A stretch of DNA of 64,000 bases from Brevinematales bacterium. Its GTDB lineage: Bacteria > Spirochaetota > Brevinematia > Brevinematales > GWF1-51-8. The notes under the pieces were generated by a model. It saw only the letters and a program-made list of their open reading frames with translations. It did no database searches and was not told the origin of the DNA. The stretch is from assembly GCA_020059465.1 (NCBI GenBank), contig JAGVBZ010000008.1, positions 62,001 through 126,000 on the forward strand, given 5' to 3'. Positions 37,431 through 45,360 of the stretch are shown one piece after another; the first letter of the stretch is position 1, and each line of letters begins with the position of its first letter. The position numbers were made by a program, and so were the translations under genes.

Positions 37431-39206
37431 TCAATTCTTAAACATATACGCCGATCCTGTATTTAAACTAGCTCCATCTTCATAACCAGCCCCTACTACA
37501 GTAAAACTTCCATCGGATGAAATTACCACGCTTTCACCAAAATAATCTCCTGACACTCCATCAAACGCATAAACTTTTCCTGCTACCCAATTAAATTTTA
37601 ACTTATAAATATATACCGAGCCTTTACCGCTATCATCATTCTTAGCTCCAATCGCAACGGCTTTCCCTGTTGAATTGATCGAAACACTACAACCAAAACG
37701 ATCTCCAATTATCCCATCAGAGGCAATTATTTTGGTTGGGAAATTCCAAAAATCATTTTTTGTATAAATATACGTTGCTCCTTTACCGCTATTTCCATTT
37801 TCAGAACCAATTGCAATTACACCTCCTGAAGTATTCAAAGAGACACTAATACCAAATAAATCTCCTACTACCCCATCATTATCAATGATATTTGTCCCAT
37901 TCCAAGTATAGATATAGACTGAACCTTGGTCTATATTCGATCCGATATCATTATTAGGAGCACCTACAGCAACAGTATTACCGTCCCCTGATATTGATAC
38001 ACTATAGCCAAATTGATCGTCTGCGACACCGTCTGATGCTGTTATTATTTGATAATCATACCAATTAGTACCATTCCATCTAAAAATATATACTGAACCC
38101 TGGTTAGTATTCGATCCGATATCATCATTTAAAGCCCCGACTACAACGGTAAAACCGTCTGATGATACAGCAATACTGTTTCCAAAATTATCTCCTGATT
38201 GTTGTTCGCCTGTTAATCCAATTCCACCCCAAGTTGAACCATTCCACTTATAAACTAATGCTGAGCCGAGTTCAGAATATCCCGGGTATCCAAATTTTTG
38301 TTTCCCAACCGCAATAGTGCTTCCATCGAGTGAAACTGAAACAGAACAACCAAATTCCTGCCAGGCTGAGTAATTTGCTATCTTTGTTTCGATCCACCTT
38401 ATTCCATCCCATTGTTTTATATATAACGATCCTGAGCCTGAAACATCGCCTGGCGCTCCCATTGCAATTATCCAACCATTCGAAGACATCGAAACACTTT
38501 TCCCAAAACAGTCGCTCATAGTTCCATCTGAGGCGACAAGTTTGTTATATGAAACTATCATAACCTGATTTGTTGCAGAACATCTACCTATTTCATCTTT
38601 TGCAAATATCTTCACAACATTGGTCTTACATACACCTTGAGCTAAGTTTATTGTAGCCGACCAATTTGTGTCCAAAACATTTATGGAATTAGAATAAAAA
38701 GCTGAAGAATTTGTAGAAATGTAAATTCCCTGTAATTCTCCTTCAACCGAAAAATTCCCACCTATTGAATAACTACTCCTCCCGCTTATAAACACATCCC
38801 CCGATGGTGCGGTGATGGTTAAAACCGGAGATGTACAGCTTACTATAACAGTTTGTGTTATCGACGTATTCCCTGCGGCATCCTCGGCATAAACGTAATT
38901 AGTGTGAGTTCCCTGCGTTGTCAGACAAATATTTGTCGTCCAATTTGAAAAAGGAGAACCTACGGGTAAAAAAGCACCGTTATCTAGCTTTACAAATACC
39001 TTCGCAACCCCTGAATCATCATCTGAAGCAGTACCTGAAATCGAATAAACCGATGCAACCTCTTGGCCGTTTGTCGGTGAAACAATAGATACCGTTGGAA
39101 CCACATGATCATTTGAGATAATTACCTGATCGGGAGCACAACCTGAAAGAATAAAACCAACTGAAAGAAAAACCATTGGCAAACCAAATACCCACAATTT
39201 CTTCAT
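37431..39206 (-). CDS. FG-GAP beta-propeller lipoprotein
   Basis: The 591-residue product has a lipoprotein signal (FILSGC-A near residue 22) and two Ig-like/bacterial Big-type domains (about 33-130 and 125-220, e.g. SIVSPTNGQEVASVYSISGTASDDDSGV). It ends in seven FG-GAP-like units, each with DxFGxSVS, ..VAVGAPNNDIG, and GSVYIYxWNG. Seven units would close one propeller. Such proteins are often surface-exposed adhesins or binding proteins; the ligand is unknown. The gene is A/T-rich compared with groEL and its neighbours. Confidence 0.85.
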   Translation of the reverse strand: MKKLWVFGLPMVFLSVGFILSGCAPDQVIISNDHVVPTVSIVSPTNGQEVASVYSISGTASDDDSGVAKVFVKLDNGAFLPVGSPFSNWTTNICLTTQGTHTNYVYAEDAAGNTSITQTVIVSCTSPVLTITAPSGDVFISGRSSYSIGGNFSVEGELQGIYISTNSSAFYSNSINVLDTNWSATINLAQGVCKTNVVKIFAKDEIGRCSATNQVMIVSYNKLVASDGTMSDCFGKSVSMSSNGWIIAMGAPGDVSGSGSLYIKQWDGIRWIETKIANYSAWQEFGCSVSVSLDGSTIAVGKQKFGYPGYSELGSALVYKWNGSTWGGIGLTGEQQSGDNFGNSIAVSSDGFTVVVGALNDDIGSNTNQGSVYIFRWNGTNWYDYQIITASDGVADDQFGYSVSISGDGNTVAVGAPNNDIGSNIDQGSVYIYTWNGTNIIDNDGVVGDLFGISVSLNTSGGVIAIGSENGNSGKGATYIYTKNDFWNFPTKIIASDGIIGDRFGCSVSINSTGKAVAIGAKNDDSGKGSVYIYKLKFNWVAGKVYAFDGVSGDYFGESVVISSDGSFTVVGAGYEDGASLNTGSAYMFKN

Positions 39207-39531
39207 AAACCGCTCCTATAAAATATTTTTGTCTTATAATACTTTTTTTACATGAAATATTAAACCATAATTATAATCCATGGGAATACAATATTCAATA
39301 ATAATACCATATTTTTGAAAGATATATGAAACATAACGTAGGTTTATTTGTTATATTTTCAATAAAATTTCAGTTAATTCTTTTATATATTATTATGAAT
39401 ATTTTTATTTCCTTTATAGATTTTCATGCTATAATTTTTCGAAGCATATTTAAAAATATTATTAACATTTTTCCCTTGCCGGGTGACTATTCCCTTATTA
39501 TAATATAATTATCATATTAAGGGAGGCCGTT
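39207..39531. other. AT-rich intergenic region with promoter
   Basis: This 325-base gap lies between the divergent FG-GAP lipoprotein and the 146-residue gene. It is strongly A/T-rich. A 60-codon plus-strand frame (39326-39508) of hydrophobic residues has no ribosome-binding site and is treated as chance. The only clear signal is the promoter at 39476-39504. Confidence 0.5.
39476..39504 (+). promoter_or_regulatory. Promoter of first 146-residue paralogue
   Basis: TTGCCG (39476-39481), 17-base spacer, TATAAT (39499-39504). A similar arrangement precedes the second paralogue. Confidence 0.65.
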
Positions 39532-39972
39532 ATGGATGAAAAAATATTCGACCTATTGATTCAGCTGGAAGACGATCTGGTACTGCTCTACAAGAAACTA
39601 TCGAACATCTCACGGTTCTCGAACATCAAGGATGTTTTGGAGTACATGATGAAACAATCCTCCGGTCACAGCATGCATATCGGTAAAATACCAGCATCGG
39701 CAAAAAAACCTTCCTTCAATACCTCCGCAGTTCTGGAACTTCACAACAAGTTAAAAGACCAGGTATTTATCGATACCGTTAACGAATCGAATACTAATAA
39801 GTGCTTAGACGGGCTAAGCAGAGCCGAGGAAATCATCGGGGAATTGTATCAGGGGATAGCCAAGTTCTATCAGAAAACAGGGGATTATTATTACAGCATC
39901 GGTTCAATGATTGAAAATCTTTCACAGGAAGAATTTGCTCATCGCGATGCATTACAGAAACAGAAAAGGTAG
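39532..39972 (+). CDS. Helical protein, unknown; paralogue A of a tandem pair
   Basis: I do not recognise the family with confidence. The 146-residue, all-helical protein (MDEKIFDLLIQLEDDLVLLYKKLSNISRF...) is about half identical to the equally long product at 40132. The E-x-x-LYKKL helix, a second helix with a His-rich patch (SSGHSMHI) and a last helix with QEEFAHRD resemble a ferritin/rubrerythrin-type bundle, but most expected Glu ligands are missing. GGGAGG gives the start. Confidence 0.7.
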   Translation: MDEKIFDLLIQLEDDLVLLYKKLSNISRFSNIKDVLEYMMKQSSGHSMHIGKIPASAKKPSFNTSAVLELHNKLKDQVFIDTVNESNTNKCLDGLSRAEEIIGELYQGIAKFYQKTGDYYYSIGSMIENLSQEEFAHRDALQKQKR

Positions 39973-40076
39973 AACAATGCTTTCCCCTTCAATTCTCAGT
40001 ATTTCGCGTCAAGGATATAGTTTTTTATGCTGATAAATGCGAAAACATCTGCACCGAAATATGATAAAATAATTTC

Positions 40077-40104
40077 TTGCGAATAATAATATCATCATTA
40101 TAAT
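40077..40104 (+). promoter_or_regulatory. Promoter of second 146-residue paralogue
   Basis: TTGCGA (40077-40082), 16-base spacer, TATAAT (40099-40104). An ATATCAT/ATGATAT dyad surrounds the -10 box (about 40089-40109) and could be an operator. Confidence 0.55.
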
Positions 40105-40131
40105 GATATCAGGGAAAAAGAGGAGCGCGGT

Positions 40132-40572
40132 ATGGAAGAAAAGATATTCGACGTCCTGATTGAGCTTGAAGAAGATTTAGCGGTACTCTATAAAAAACTG
40201 GGGGGCATTTCCCGCTTCAATTCCGTCCGGGATGTGTTCGAGTTTATGGTGAAGCAGGCCAGCGCCAGAGCCCTTCATATCCGCGCGTTTATGAAGGAGC
40301 TCCAAGCCCCGGGTTTCAATACCGCCGCCATCAAGGAACTGCATAACCGGCTCAAGGACAGCGTTTTTATCGATACACTGAACGAGCCCAACCTGAATAA
40401 CTGTCTCGAAAAGCTCGGCAGCGCCGAAGACGTGATCGGGAAATTATATATGAGTATGGCCGATTATTATGGAAAAGTGTCCGATTACTATATGAAGATC
40501 GGCGCGAAGGTCGAATCCTACTCGCATGAAAAATTCGTCCGGCGCGATATGCTGAAGAAACGGAAACAATAG
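40132..40572 (+). CDS. Helical protein, unknown; paralogue B of a tandem pair
   Basis: The 146-residue protein aligns end to end with paralogue A (MEEKIFDVLIELEEDLAVLYKKL, FNTAAIKELHNRLKD, VFIDTLNEPNLNNCLEKL). It is less A/T-rich. Differences cluster in the second helix, where A has GHSMHI and B has ARALHI. AGGAGCG precedes the ATG. The Nudix gene follows after 11 bases. Confidence 0.72.
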   Translation: MEEKIFDVLIELEEDLAVLYKKLGGISRFNSVRDVFEFMVKQASARALHIRAFMKELQAPGFNTAAIKELHNRLKDSVFIDTLNEPNLNNCLEKLGSAEDVIGKLYMSMADYYGKVSDYYMKIGAKVESYSHEKFVRRDMLKKRKQ

Positions 40573-40583
40573 CCGAAATAAGG

Positions 40584-40988
40584 ATGAAAAAGGTTTCGGC
40601 AGTCTCATCCTCCATTATATTATATAACTCCTTCGGTCACGTATTGATCGCAAAACGTTCGCGGAGCAGCAGGTCTTTCCAGGGTATGTGGGAAACCGTC
40701 GGGGGAGGCCTCCTGTTCGGAGAATCTCCCGTCGAATGCATCAGGCGCGAAGTCCGGGAAGAATTGCACTGCGGTATCGGAGAGCTTCAACTTTTCGGTG
40801 TCTATTCATGGGCGGATTCTTAACATCACCCGGTTTCAATAGTTTATTCGGGCATACCGGACGGAGATATCCGGATGAATCCCCGTGCGATAGAAGAAAT
40901 AAGATGGATTGAATCTTCTCAGATCGGCGAGTACGGTTTCTGCATGAATTTTAACGAAAGGCCCTTCGGAAACATACCTGATCTATAA
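40584..40988 (+). pseudogene. Nudix hydrolase gene with an in-frame stop
   Basis: Residues 1-79 give a good Nudix N-terminal half including the catalytic box (GGLLFGESPVECIRREVREEL, matching G-x5-E-x7-RE-x2-EE). A TAA at 40821-40823 then ends the frame. Past that stop the same frame stays open to 40988 and encodes a plausible Nudix C-terminus (HHPVSIVYSGIPD, PRAIEEIRWIESSQIGEYGF). The whole is 135 codons, the normal length of small Nudix enzymes. One nonsense change has therefore split it, unless the stop is a sequencing error or is read through. Confidence 0.82.
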
Positions 40989-41161
40989 GCAATTCGAAAA
41001 CCCGTGACAGGTGTTTTCGGTTCAGCATTTTTTCTCTAACGGAGAACATCCGACCGTTATTTCGTTCCATTATCCCCGAGGCAGAAAATATATTTTCCTA
41101 TCCAACCTGTGAGTCCCTCAGTAATTACAGTAAAACACAATCCGAATTACATGTATTTCAT

Positions 41162-41190
41162 TTGACTATATAGTTTTTAGGTGTTATATT
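41162..41190 (+). promoter_or_regulatory. Promoter of the radical SAM gene
   Basis: TTGACT (41162-41167), 17-base spacer, TATATT (41185-41190), about 55 bases before the start codon. Confidence 0.6.
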
Positions 41191-41245
41191 GTTAAGCAGA
41201 ATTTAAATTTTACTGACTATTATTTAAAATTTATTGGAGGAAAGT

Positions 41246-43237
41246 ATGGAATTTAACAGTACAAAAGGTAGTATTAAGGTTTTAATGGTTTATCCCAAAG
41301 CCCCTGTGTCTTTCTGGAGTTTCAAGCACGCATTGTCTTTCGTCGGGAAAAAAGCGGCCTTCCCGCCCTTGGGATTAATGACTATCGCGGCATTACTGCC
41401 CGAAAACTATCAGGTAAAATTAATCGATATGAATATAGCCCCGCTTTCTGAAAAAGATATCCTCGAATCGGACATCGTTTTCATATCCGCGATGATCATC
41501 CAAAAGGAATCGTTTCAGGAAATCGTCGCCATGTGTAACCGTTTGGGTAAAAAGGTTGCGGCGGGAGGCCCCTATCCCACCACATCGCCCGATCAGATGA
41601 ACGGAGTCGATTTCCTGATCCTCAACGAGGCGGAACTTACGTTGCCGAGGTTTATCGAGGACTACGAGAACGGCAACCCGAAAAAAATCTATACCTCGGA
41701 CGTGAAGCCCGATATTTCGCTTATTCCCGCGCCCCGTTTCGATATCATCGAGATCGACAAATACTCCACCATGATGCTCCAGTACTCGCGCGGATGCCCG
41801 TTTAACTGCGAATTCTGCGATATCATCGAATTATTCGGGCGTGTTCCCCGTGTGAAAAACCCCGAGCAGTTCGTCAATGAACTGGATGTTGTCTATAAAA
41901 CCGGATTCAGGGGCACTGTGTTTATCGTGGACGATAACTTTATCGGGAATAAGAGAGAGGTGAAGAAACTTCTCCCGCAGGTGATAAAATTCCAGGAGGA
42001 ACGGGGCTACCCGTTCGAGTTTAACACCGAGGCGAGCGTCAACCTCGCCGACGACGAGGAATTGCTCGGTCTGATGGTCAAGTCAGGGTTTAGTATGGTA
42101 TTTTTAGGTCTTGAGACGCCGGTTGAAAAATCCCTGCTGAAAATGAATAAAGCGCAGAATGTAAAAAACGACCTTCTGACCAATGTCATAAAGATTCAGA
42201 CATGGGGAATCGAAGTCACCGGAGGGTTTATCCTCGGGTTTGACGACGACCCCGAAGATATTTTCGACAGGCAGATCGATTTTATCCAGAAGTCCGGGGT
42301 ACCGATGGCGATGGTCGGATTACTGACCGCGCTTCCGAAAACTCAGCTCTACAGGCGATTGCAGGCTGAGGGGCGTATCGTACAGGAATCCTCCGGCAAC
42401 AACACCCACGACCTCAAGCTGAATTTCACTCCGGTCATGGACTTGAATAAACTGATCGAGGGATACAAGCGGGTTATCGGTACTATCTACACGCCGAAGA
42501 TATACTTCGAACGGTGCAATACTATGCTGAAAAACATAGGAAAGTCCTCCAGACCGCCCGCCAAGGTAGCTCCTATGGTTATCCTGCATAATATCAAAGG
42601 GCTGTTTTCCTCGTTCATCCATCAGCTTTTTTCACCCTACGGCCTTGTGTACCTGAAATATATATTCGGGGCGTTGTTTACCCGGCCTTCACTGTTCGTT
42701 CTGGCGGTATCGAAAGCCGTTATGGGCCATCACTTTTTCAAGATTACCGATGAGATCGTGAAATCGGATAAATTCAAGCTCTATCTGGAAGAGAAGCTTT
42801 ACTCGCTCGAGACCCGTCTGGAAAAGATGGATGATACTCTTGTGGAAAAGCCTGTGCTGAAGCTCCTGTCGTTCCATAAGAACATGATCGCTAAAATCCG
42901 TACGAATATCATTAAGCTGAGTAAGAAGACCGACAGTAATCTCGAACACTCGCTTGACGCTTTCTCCGCAAATGTGAAAACCTACCTGAATAACTTTGTC
43001 GAAGTGGTGAGGGAAAAAGCGCGGAGCATAGACCTGAGCGTTTTAAAGGGAAATCTTGAAAAGATCAAGCCGTCGATTGTAGCAAAAATGGATAAGATCA
43101 GGAAAAACTATCATAAGCGCGGGCGTCTGGTCAGAGAGTATTTCCACGATACTTACCAGAAGATCGAGGAACAGATCACTATCCTGATCGATATTATCGA
43201 GAGAAAATCGGCGATACCGGTGGGGGCCGATTCCTAG
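41246..43237 (+). CDS. B12-binding-type radical SAM protein
   Basis: The 663-residue product has a cobalamin-binding-like N-terminal domain (about 12-140; PPLGLMTIAALLP, ADxN-type LIDMNIAPL, GGPYPTTSPDQM), a radical SAM core with the cluster motif CPFNCEFCD (about residue 185), and a DUF4070-like region (about 390-480), the layout of HpnP/BchQ-type C-methylases. A further about 180 residues form long charged helices with no obvious family. A methylation of a lipid or tetrapyrrole is possible, but the substrate is not deducible. GGAGG fits the ATG at 41246 rather than the upstream TTG. Its stop overlaps the convergent gene. Confidence 0.82.
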   Translation: MEFNSTKGSIKVLMVYPKAPVSFWSFKHALSFVGKKAAFPPLGLMTIAALLPENYQVKLIDMNIAPLSEKDILESDIVFISAMIIQKESFQEIVAMCNRLGKKVAAGGPYPTTSPDQMNGVDFLILNEAELTLPRFIEDYENGNPKKIYTSDVKPDISLIPAPRFDIIEIDKYSTMMLQYSRGCPFNCEFCDIIELFGRVPRVKNPEQFVNELDVVYKTGFRGTVFIVDDNFIGNKREVKKLLPQVIKFQEERGYPFEFNTEASVNLADDEELLGLMVKSGFSMVFLGLETPVEKSLLKMNKAQNVKNDLLTNVIKIQTWGIEVTGGFILGFDDDPEDIFDRQIDFIQKSGVPMAMVGLLTALPKTQLYRRLQAEGRIVQESSGNNTHDLKLNFTPVMDLNKLIEGYKRVIGTIYTPKIYFERCNTMLKNIGKSSRPPAKVAPMVILHNIKGLFSSFIHQLFSPYGLVYLKYIFGALFTRPSLFVLAVSKAVMGHHFFKITDEIVKSDKFKLYLEEKLYSLETRLEKMDDTLVEKPVLKLLSFHKNMIAKIRTNIIKLSKKTDSNLEHSLDAFSANVKTYLNNFVEVVREKARSIDLSVLKGNLEKIKPSIVAKMDKIRKNYHKRGRLVREYFHDTYQKIEEQITILIDIIERKSAIPVGADS

Positions 43238-43950
43238 ACCTTCGCCCCCGTCCGGCCTTTCCCGAAAGGGCAGACCGAAACGCATATCCCGCAGAGGCTG
43301 ATCTCCTCGCCGATTCGTTCGCGCGACAGTCTCCGCGCGGTTTCCCTGCACTTATGCGCGTCATAGTACTCATCCCGGTCGGTATGGATATCCCACAATT
43401 TGCCGGCAGCCGCTCCCGCGGGGCATTTCTCCACACAGATATTGCAATTCCCGCAGCGGCTTTCGTCCACCGTGTGCGCGGCAATCTCCCCATTATACCC
43501 GAACAGCACCGTCCCCAGACGCACCCTCGGCCCGAACTCCGGCGTAATCAGCAAGTCCGTCTTCCCTATCCACCCCAACCCCGCGCGCGTCGCGGCCATC
43601 TTATGCGAAACTCCCGTGCGGAGAGTCCTGAGATAAGCGTCGTCGAGTTCAAGGTCGTTCACCGTCGGCTTCACTGCGAACGCGGGTATCCCGTTATCGG
43701 TAAAAACCTGTTCGATACGCGATACAGCCTCACCGAGTTCGCGGTTGACCGCGTGATAATGGTCGAAATATTCGCGGGTCGGCCCGTCGGATACACGGTC
43801 GATAATTGCGTTGTCGAGCCTCCGAAGGAGGGATACCGCATAGTTATAGTCTGCGTACTTTTCCGGTAGAAGCCCGGCGATCTTGCCGATCCCGAACATG
43901 TAGATATTTTCATCAAGAAGGGGGATAATCAGGTTTTCAATATCTGACAT
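43234..43950 (-). CDS. QueG-like 4Fe-4S protein
   Basis: The 238-residue protein resembles the short relatives of epoxyqueuosine reductase: KMAATRAGLGWIGKTDLLITPEFGPRVRLGTVL followed by two ferredoxin-type clusters (CGNCNICVEKCPAG and CGICVSVCPFG). True QueG is longer and has a C-terminal HEAT-like domain, missing here, so queuosine synthesis is not certain; a different B12/FeS reductase role is possible. Ends tail-to-tail with the radical SAM gene (CTAG overlap). Confidence 0.78.
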   Translation of the reverse strand: MSDIENLIIPLLDENIYMFGIGKIAGLLPEKYADYNYAVSLLRRLDNAIIDRVSDGPTREYFDHYHAVNRELGEAVSRIEQVFTDNGIPAFAVKPTVNDLELDDAYLRTLRTGVSHKMAATRAGLGWIGKTDLLITPEFGPRVRLGTVLFGYNGEIAAHTVDESRCGNCNICVEKCPAGAAAGKLWDIHTDRDEYYDAHKCRETARRLSRERIGEEISLCGICVSVCPFGKGRTGAKV

Positions 43951-44009
43951 ACATACTACTCCAACACGGCATCGTTCCAGTGTATGCAGCGATATTCGCC
44001 GGCATCACC

Positions 44010-44570
44010 CTAGATATGGATGATCCCGCAGTTTTGGGGGACATGGTGATAGGCGAAATCTATCGGAATATCCGGGCAGAGCCGGGGTAACACGCACATG
44101 AAGAGTCCCGCATGGGCGACGATTAATATATTGGAATCCCCGCCGTACCTATCCGACTCCAGCCGCCGCATGAAACGGAAAAAACGTTCTTCTATGTCGC
44201 TGCGGCTTTCTCCGCCGGGAATCCTCGTTTCAAGCTCTCCGCGAACCAGCCAATTCTCGAATATCTCCATCTCCCGTTTCAGCGCGTCCGCTCCCTGCTT
44301 GCCCTCTAGCTCGCCCATATCGGCCTCGCAAAGGTCGGGATCATAGTTGATCGGAAGCCCCAGCGTCCGGGAGAGTATTCTCGATGTTTCCCCCGCGCGG
44401 GGTATGGGGCTGGAATAATGCGCGGCGAACGGGGTGTCCTGTAATGTTTTCGCCAATTCCTCGGCCTGTGCGATCCCGGTCTTTGTCAGGCCGTACGGGA
44501 AGTCGCGGTTCGAGATCAGATCCATTTTCGCGAGTACGCATTCCCCGTGACGAACGAAATAGAGATTCAT
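44010..44570 (-). CDS. Histidine phosphatase superfamily protein
   Basis: The 186-residue product has the phosphoglycerate-mutase-like RHG motif (YFVRHGEC), the second arginine in SSPIPRAGETSRIL, a Glu in MGELEGK and the second His in VAHAGLF. The substrate is not deducible; small-molecule phosphatases such as CobC or GpmB homologues share these motifs. It follows the remnant pyrF 3' end by about 25 bases, which implies that pyrF was once directly upstream. Confidence 0.85.
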   Translation of the reverse strand: MNLYFVRHGECVLAKMDLISNRDFPYGLTKTGIAQAEELAKTLQDTPFAAHYSSPIPRAGETSRILSRTLGLPINYDPDLCEADMGELEGKQGADALKREMEIFENWLVRGELETRIPGGESRSDIEERFFRFMRRLESDRYGGDSNILIVAHAGLFMCVLPRLCPDIPIDFAYHHVPQNCGIIHI

Positions 44571-44595
44571 TTAACATTTCCTGAAATGATTTCTA

Positions 44596-44684
44596 TTATC
44601 CAATGTCGTGCAAAATCCGTTCGACCATCTTCGCGGGATTATCCGCCTCGGAGATCGGCCTGCCGACCACGATATAGTCCGCGC
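44596..44684 (-). pseudogene. Remnant second copy of the pyrF 3' end
   Basis: This segment encodes, on the minus strand, GADYIVVGRPISEADNPAK then MVERILHDIG and a stop: the last about 29 codons of pyrF. Over 85 aligned bases (44600-44684 versus 45368-45452) it is gap-free with 10 mismatches. Six of these are at third codon positions; only two residues change, besides one Gly less before its stop. Thus it diverged as coding sequence rather than as a recent duplication. It flanks the toxin-antitoxin-like pair on the far side from intact pyrF. Confidence 0.85.
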
Positions 44685-44708
44685 AGATAATTATTCGTAT
44701 AATATGTG

Positions 44709-44879
44709 TTATTTATGAATGAGGCTTACGGTTTTAAAATTCAGTTTTTCCGCGGTGATTATCGATTTATCCATTCTTTCCTTCAAGGCTCTTTTTAATT
44801 CCATATTTTCGACTTCTTTATAGGCAGTTTCCTTCCATTCCCATACTTCCAAAAGGGCTTTCGATTCTTTATTATTCAT
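44709..44879 (-). CDS. Short antitoxin-like protein
   Basis: A 56-residue frame starting MNNKESKALLEVWEWKETAY and ending in VSLIHK, highly charged and helical. Its ATG overlaps the end of the PIN gene by 8 bases, so they are probably translated together. Size and position fit an antitoxin of a VapBC-like module with toxin first, though I do not recognise a DNA-binding fold. A/T-rich like its partner. Confidence 0.68.
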   Translation of the reverse strand: MNNKESKALLEVWEWKETAYKEVENMELKRALKERMDKSIITAEKLNFKTVSLIHK

Positions 44880-45360
44880 AGATGGCCTCCATCGGAGTAA
44901 CTATTCTCAATGGCCTATTATAGCCTTCGTTTATATTCAAGGCAATAATTTTACTTTCTTTATTGATATTTGCCAAATGCCTATAATTCCAACTTAATAA
45001 TAAGTCTATATCAAGAACTGAACAAATAGCAATATGCAATGCATCTTCAAGTTTATTCCGGGGGATAATACTGTGCTCAATATACTTGAAAGCAAGATTT
45101 TCAATTTCATCCCTATTCGTTGAAATATCTATTACTTCGATGCTGTATTCCTGAATAGTATCTAGAAGCCGCTGTTTCTTGTTTTTATCAGTTGTTTTAT
45201 TGATCTCATCGAGAACAACCGGTGAAATAAAGACTTCATAGATATTGTTCTTCACATAGTTACTAAAAAAATCTATCGTAATACTTTTCTTCTCAGGAGC
45301 ATCATCCGCAAAAATAAAATTGATAACCGATGTATCAAGGTATATTCTTAACTTCCGCAT
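44872..45360 (-). CDS. PIN-domain toxin-like ribonuclease
   Basis: The 162-residue protein starts with the PIN motif RIYLDTSVINFIF (first acidic residue) and has later EDALHIAICSVLDIDLLLSWNYRHL with the downstream acidic residues and the HLAN box. PIN toxins of VapC type cleave RNA using a four-acid metal site. The gene starts immediately after the pyrF stop (TAA then ATG without gap), and the pyrF-terminal GGGGGG can serve as its ribosome-binding site. It is much more A/T-rich than pyrF. Confidence 0.83.
   Translation of the reverse strand: MRKLRIYLDTSVINFIFADDAPEKKSITIDFFSNYVKNNIYEVFISPVVLDEINKTTDKNKKQRLLDTIQEYSIEVIDISTNRDEIENLAFKYIEHSIIPRNKLEDALHIAICSVLDIDLLLSWNYRHLANINKESKIIALNINEGYNRPLRIVTPMEAIYE

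Noticed and set aside
39326-39508. 60-codon hydrophobic plus-strand frame
   Set aside because: It has no ribosome-binding site and lies in very A/T-rich DNA, where such hydrophobic frames are expected by chance.
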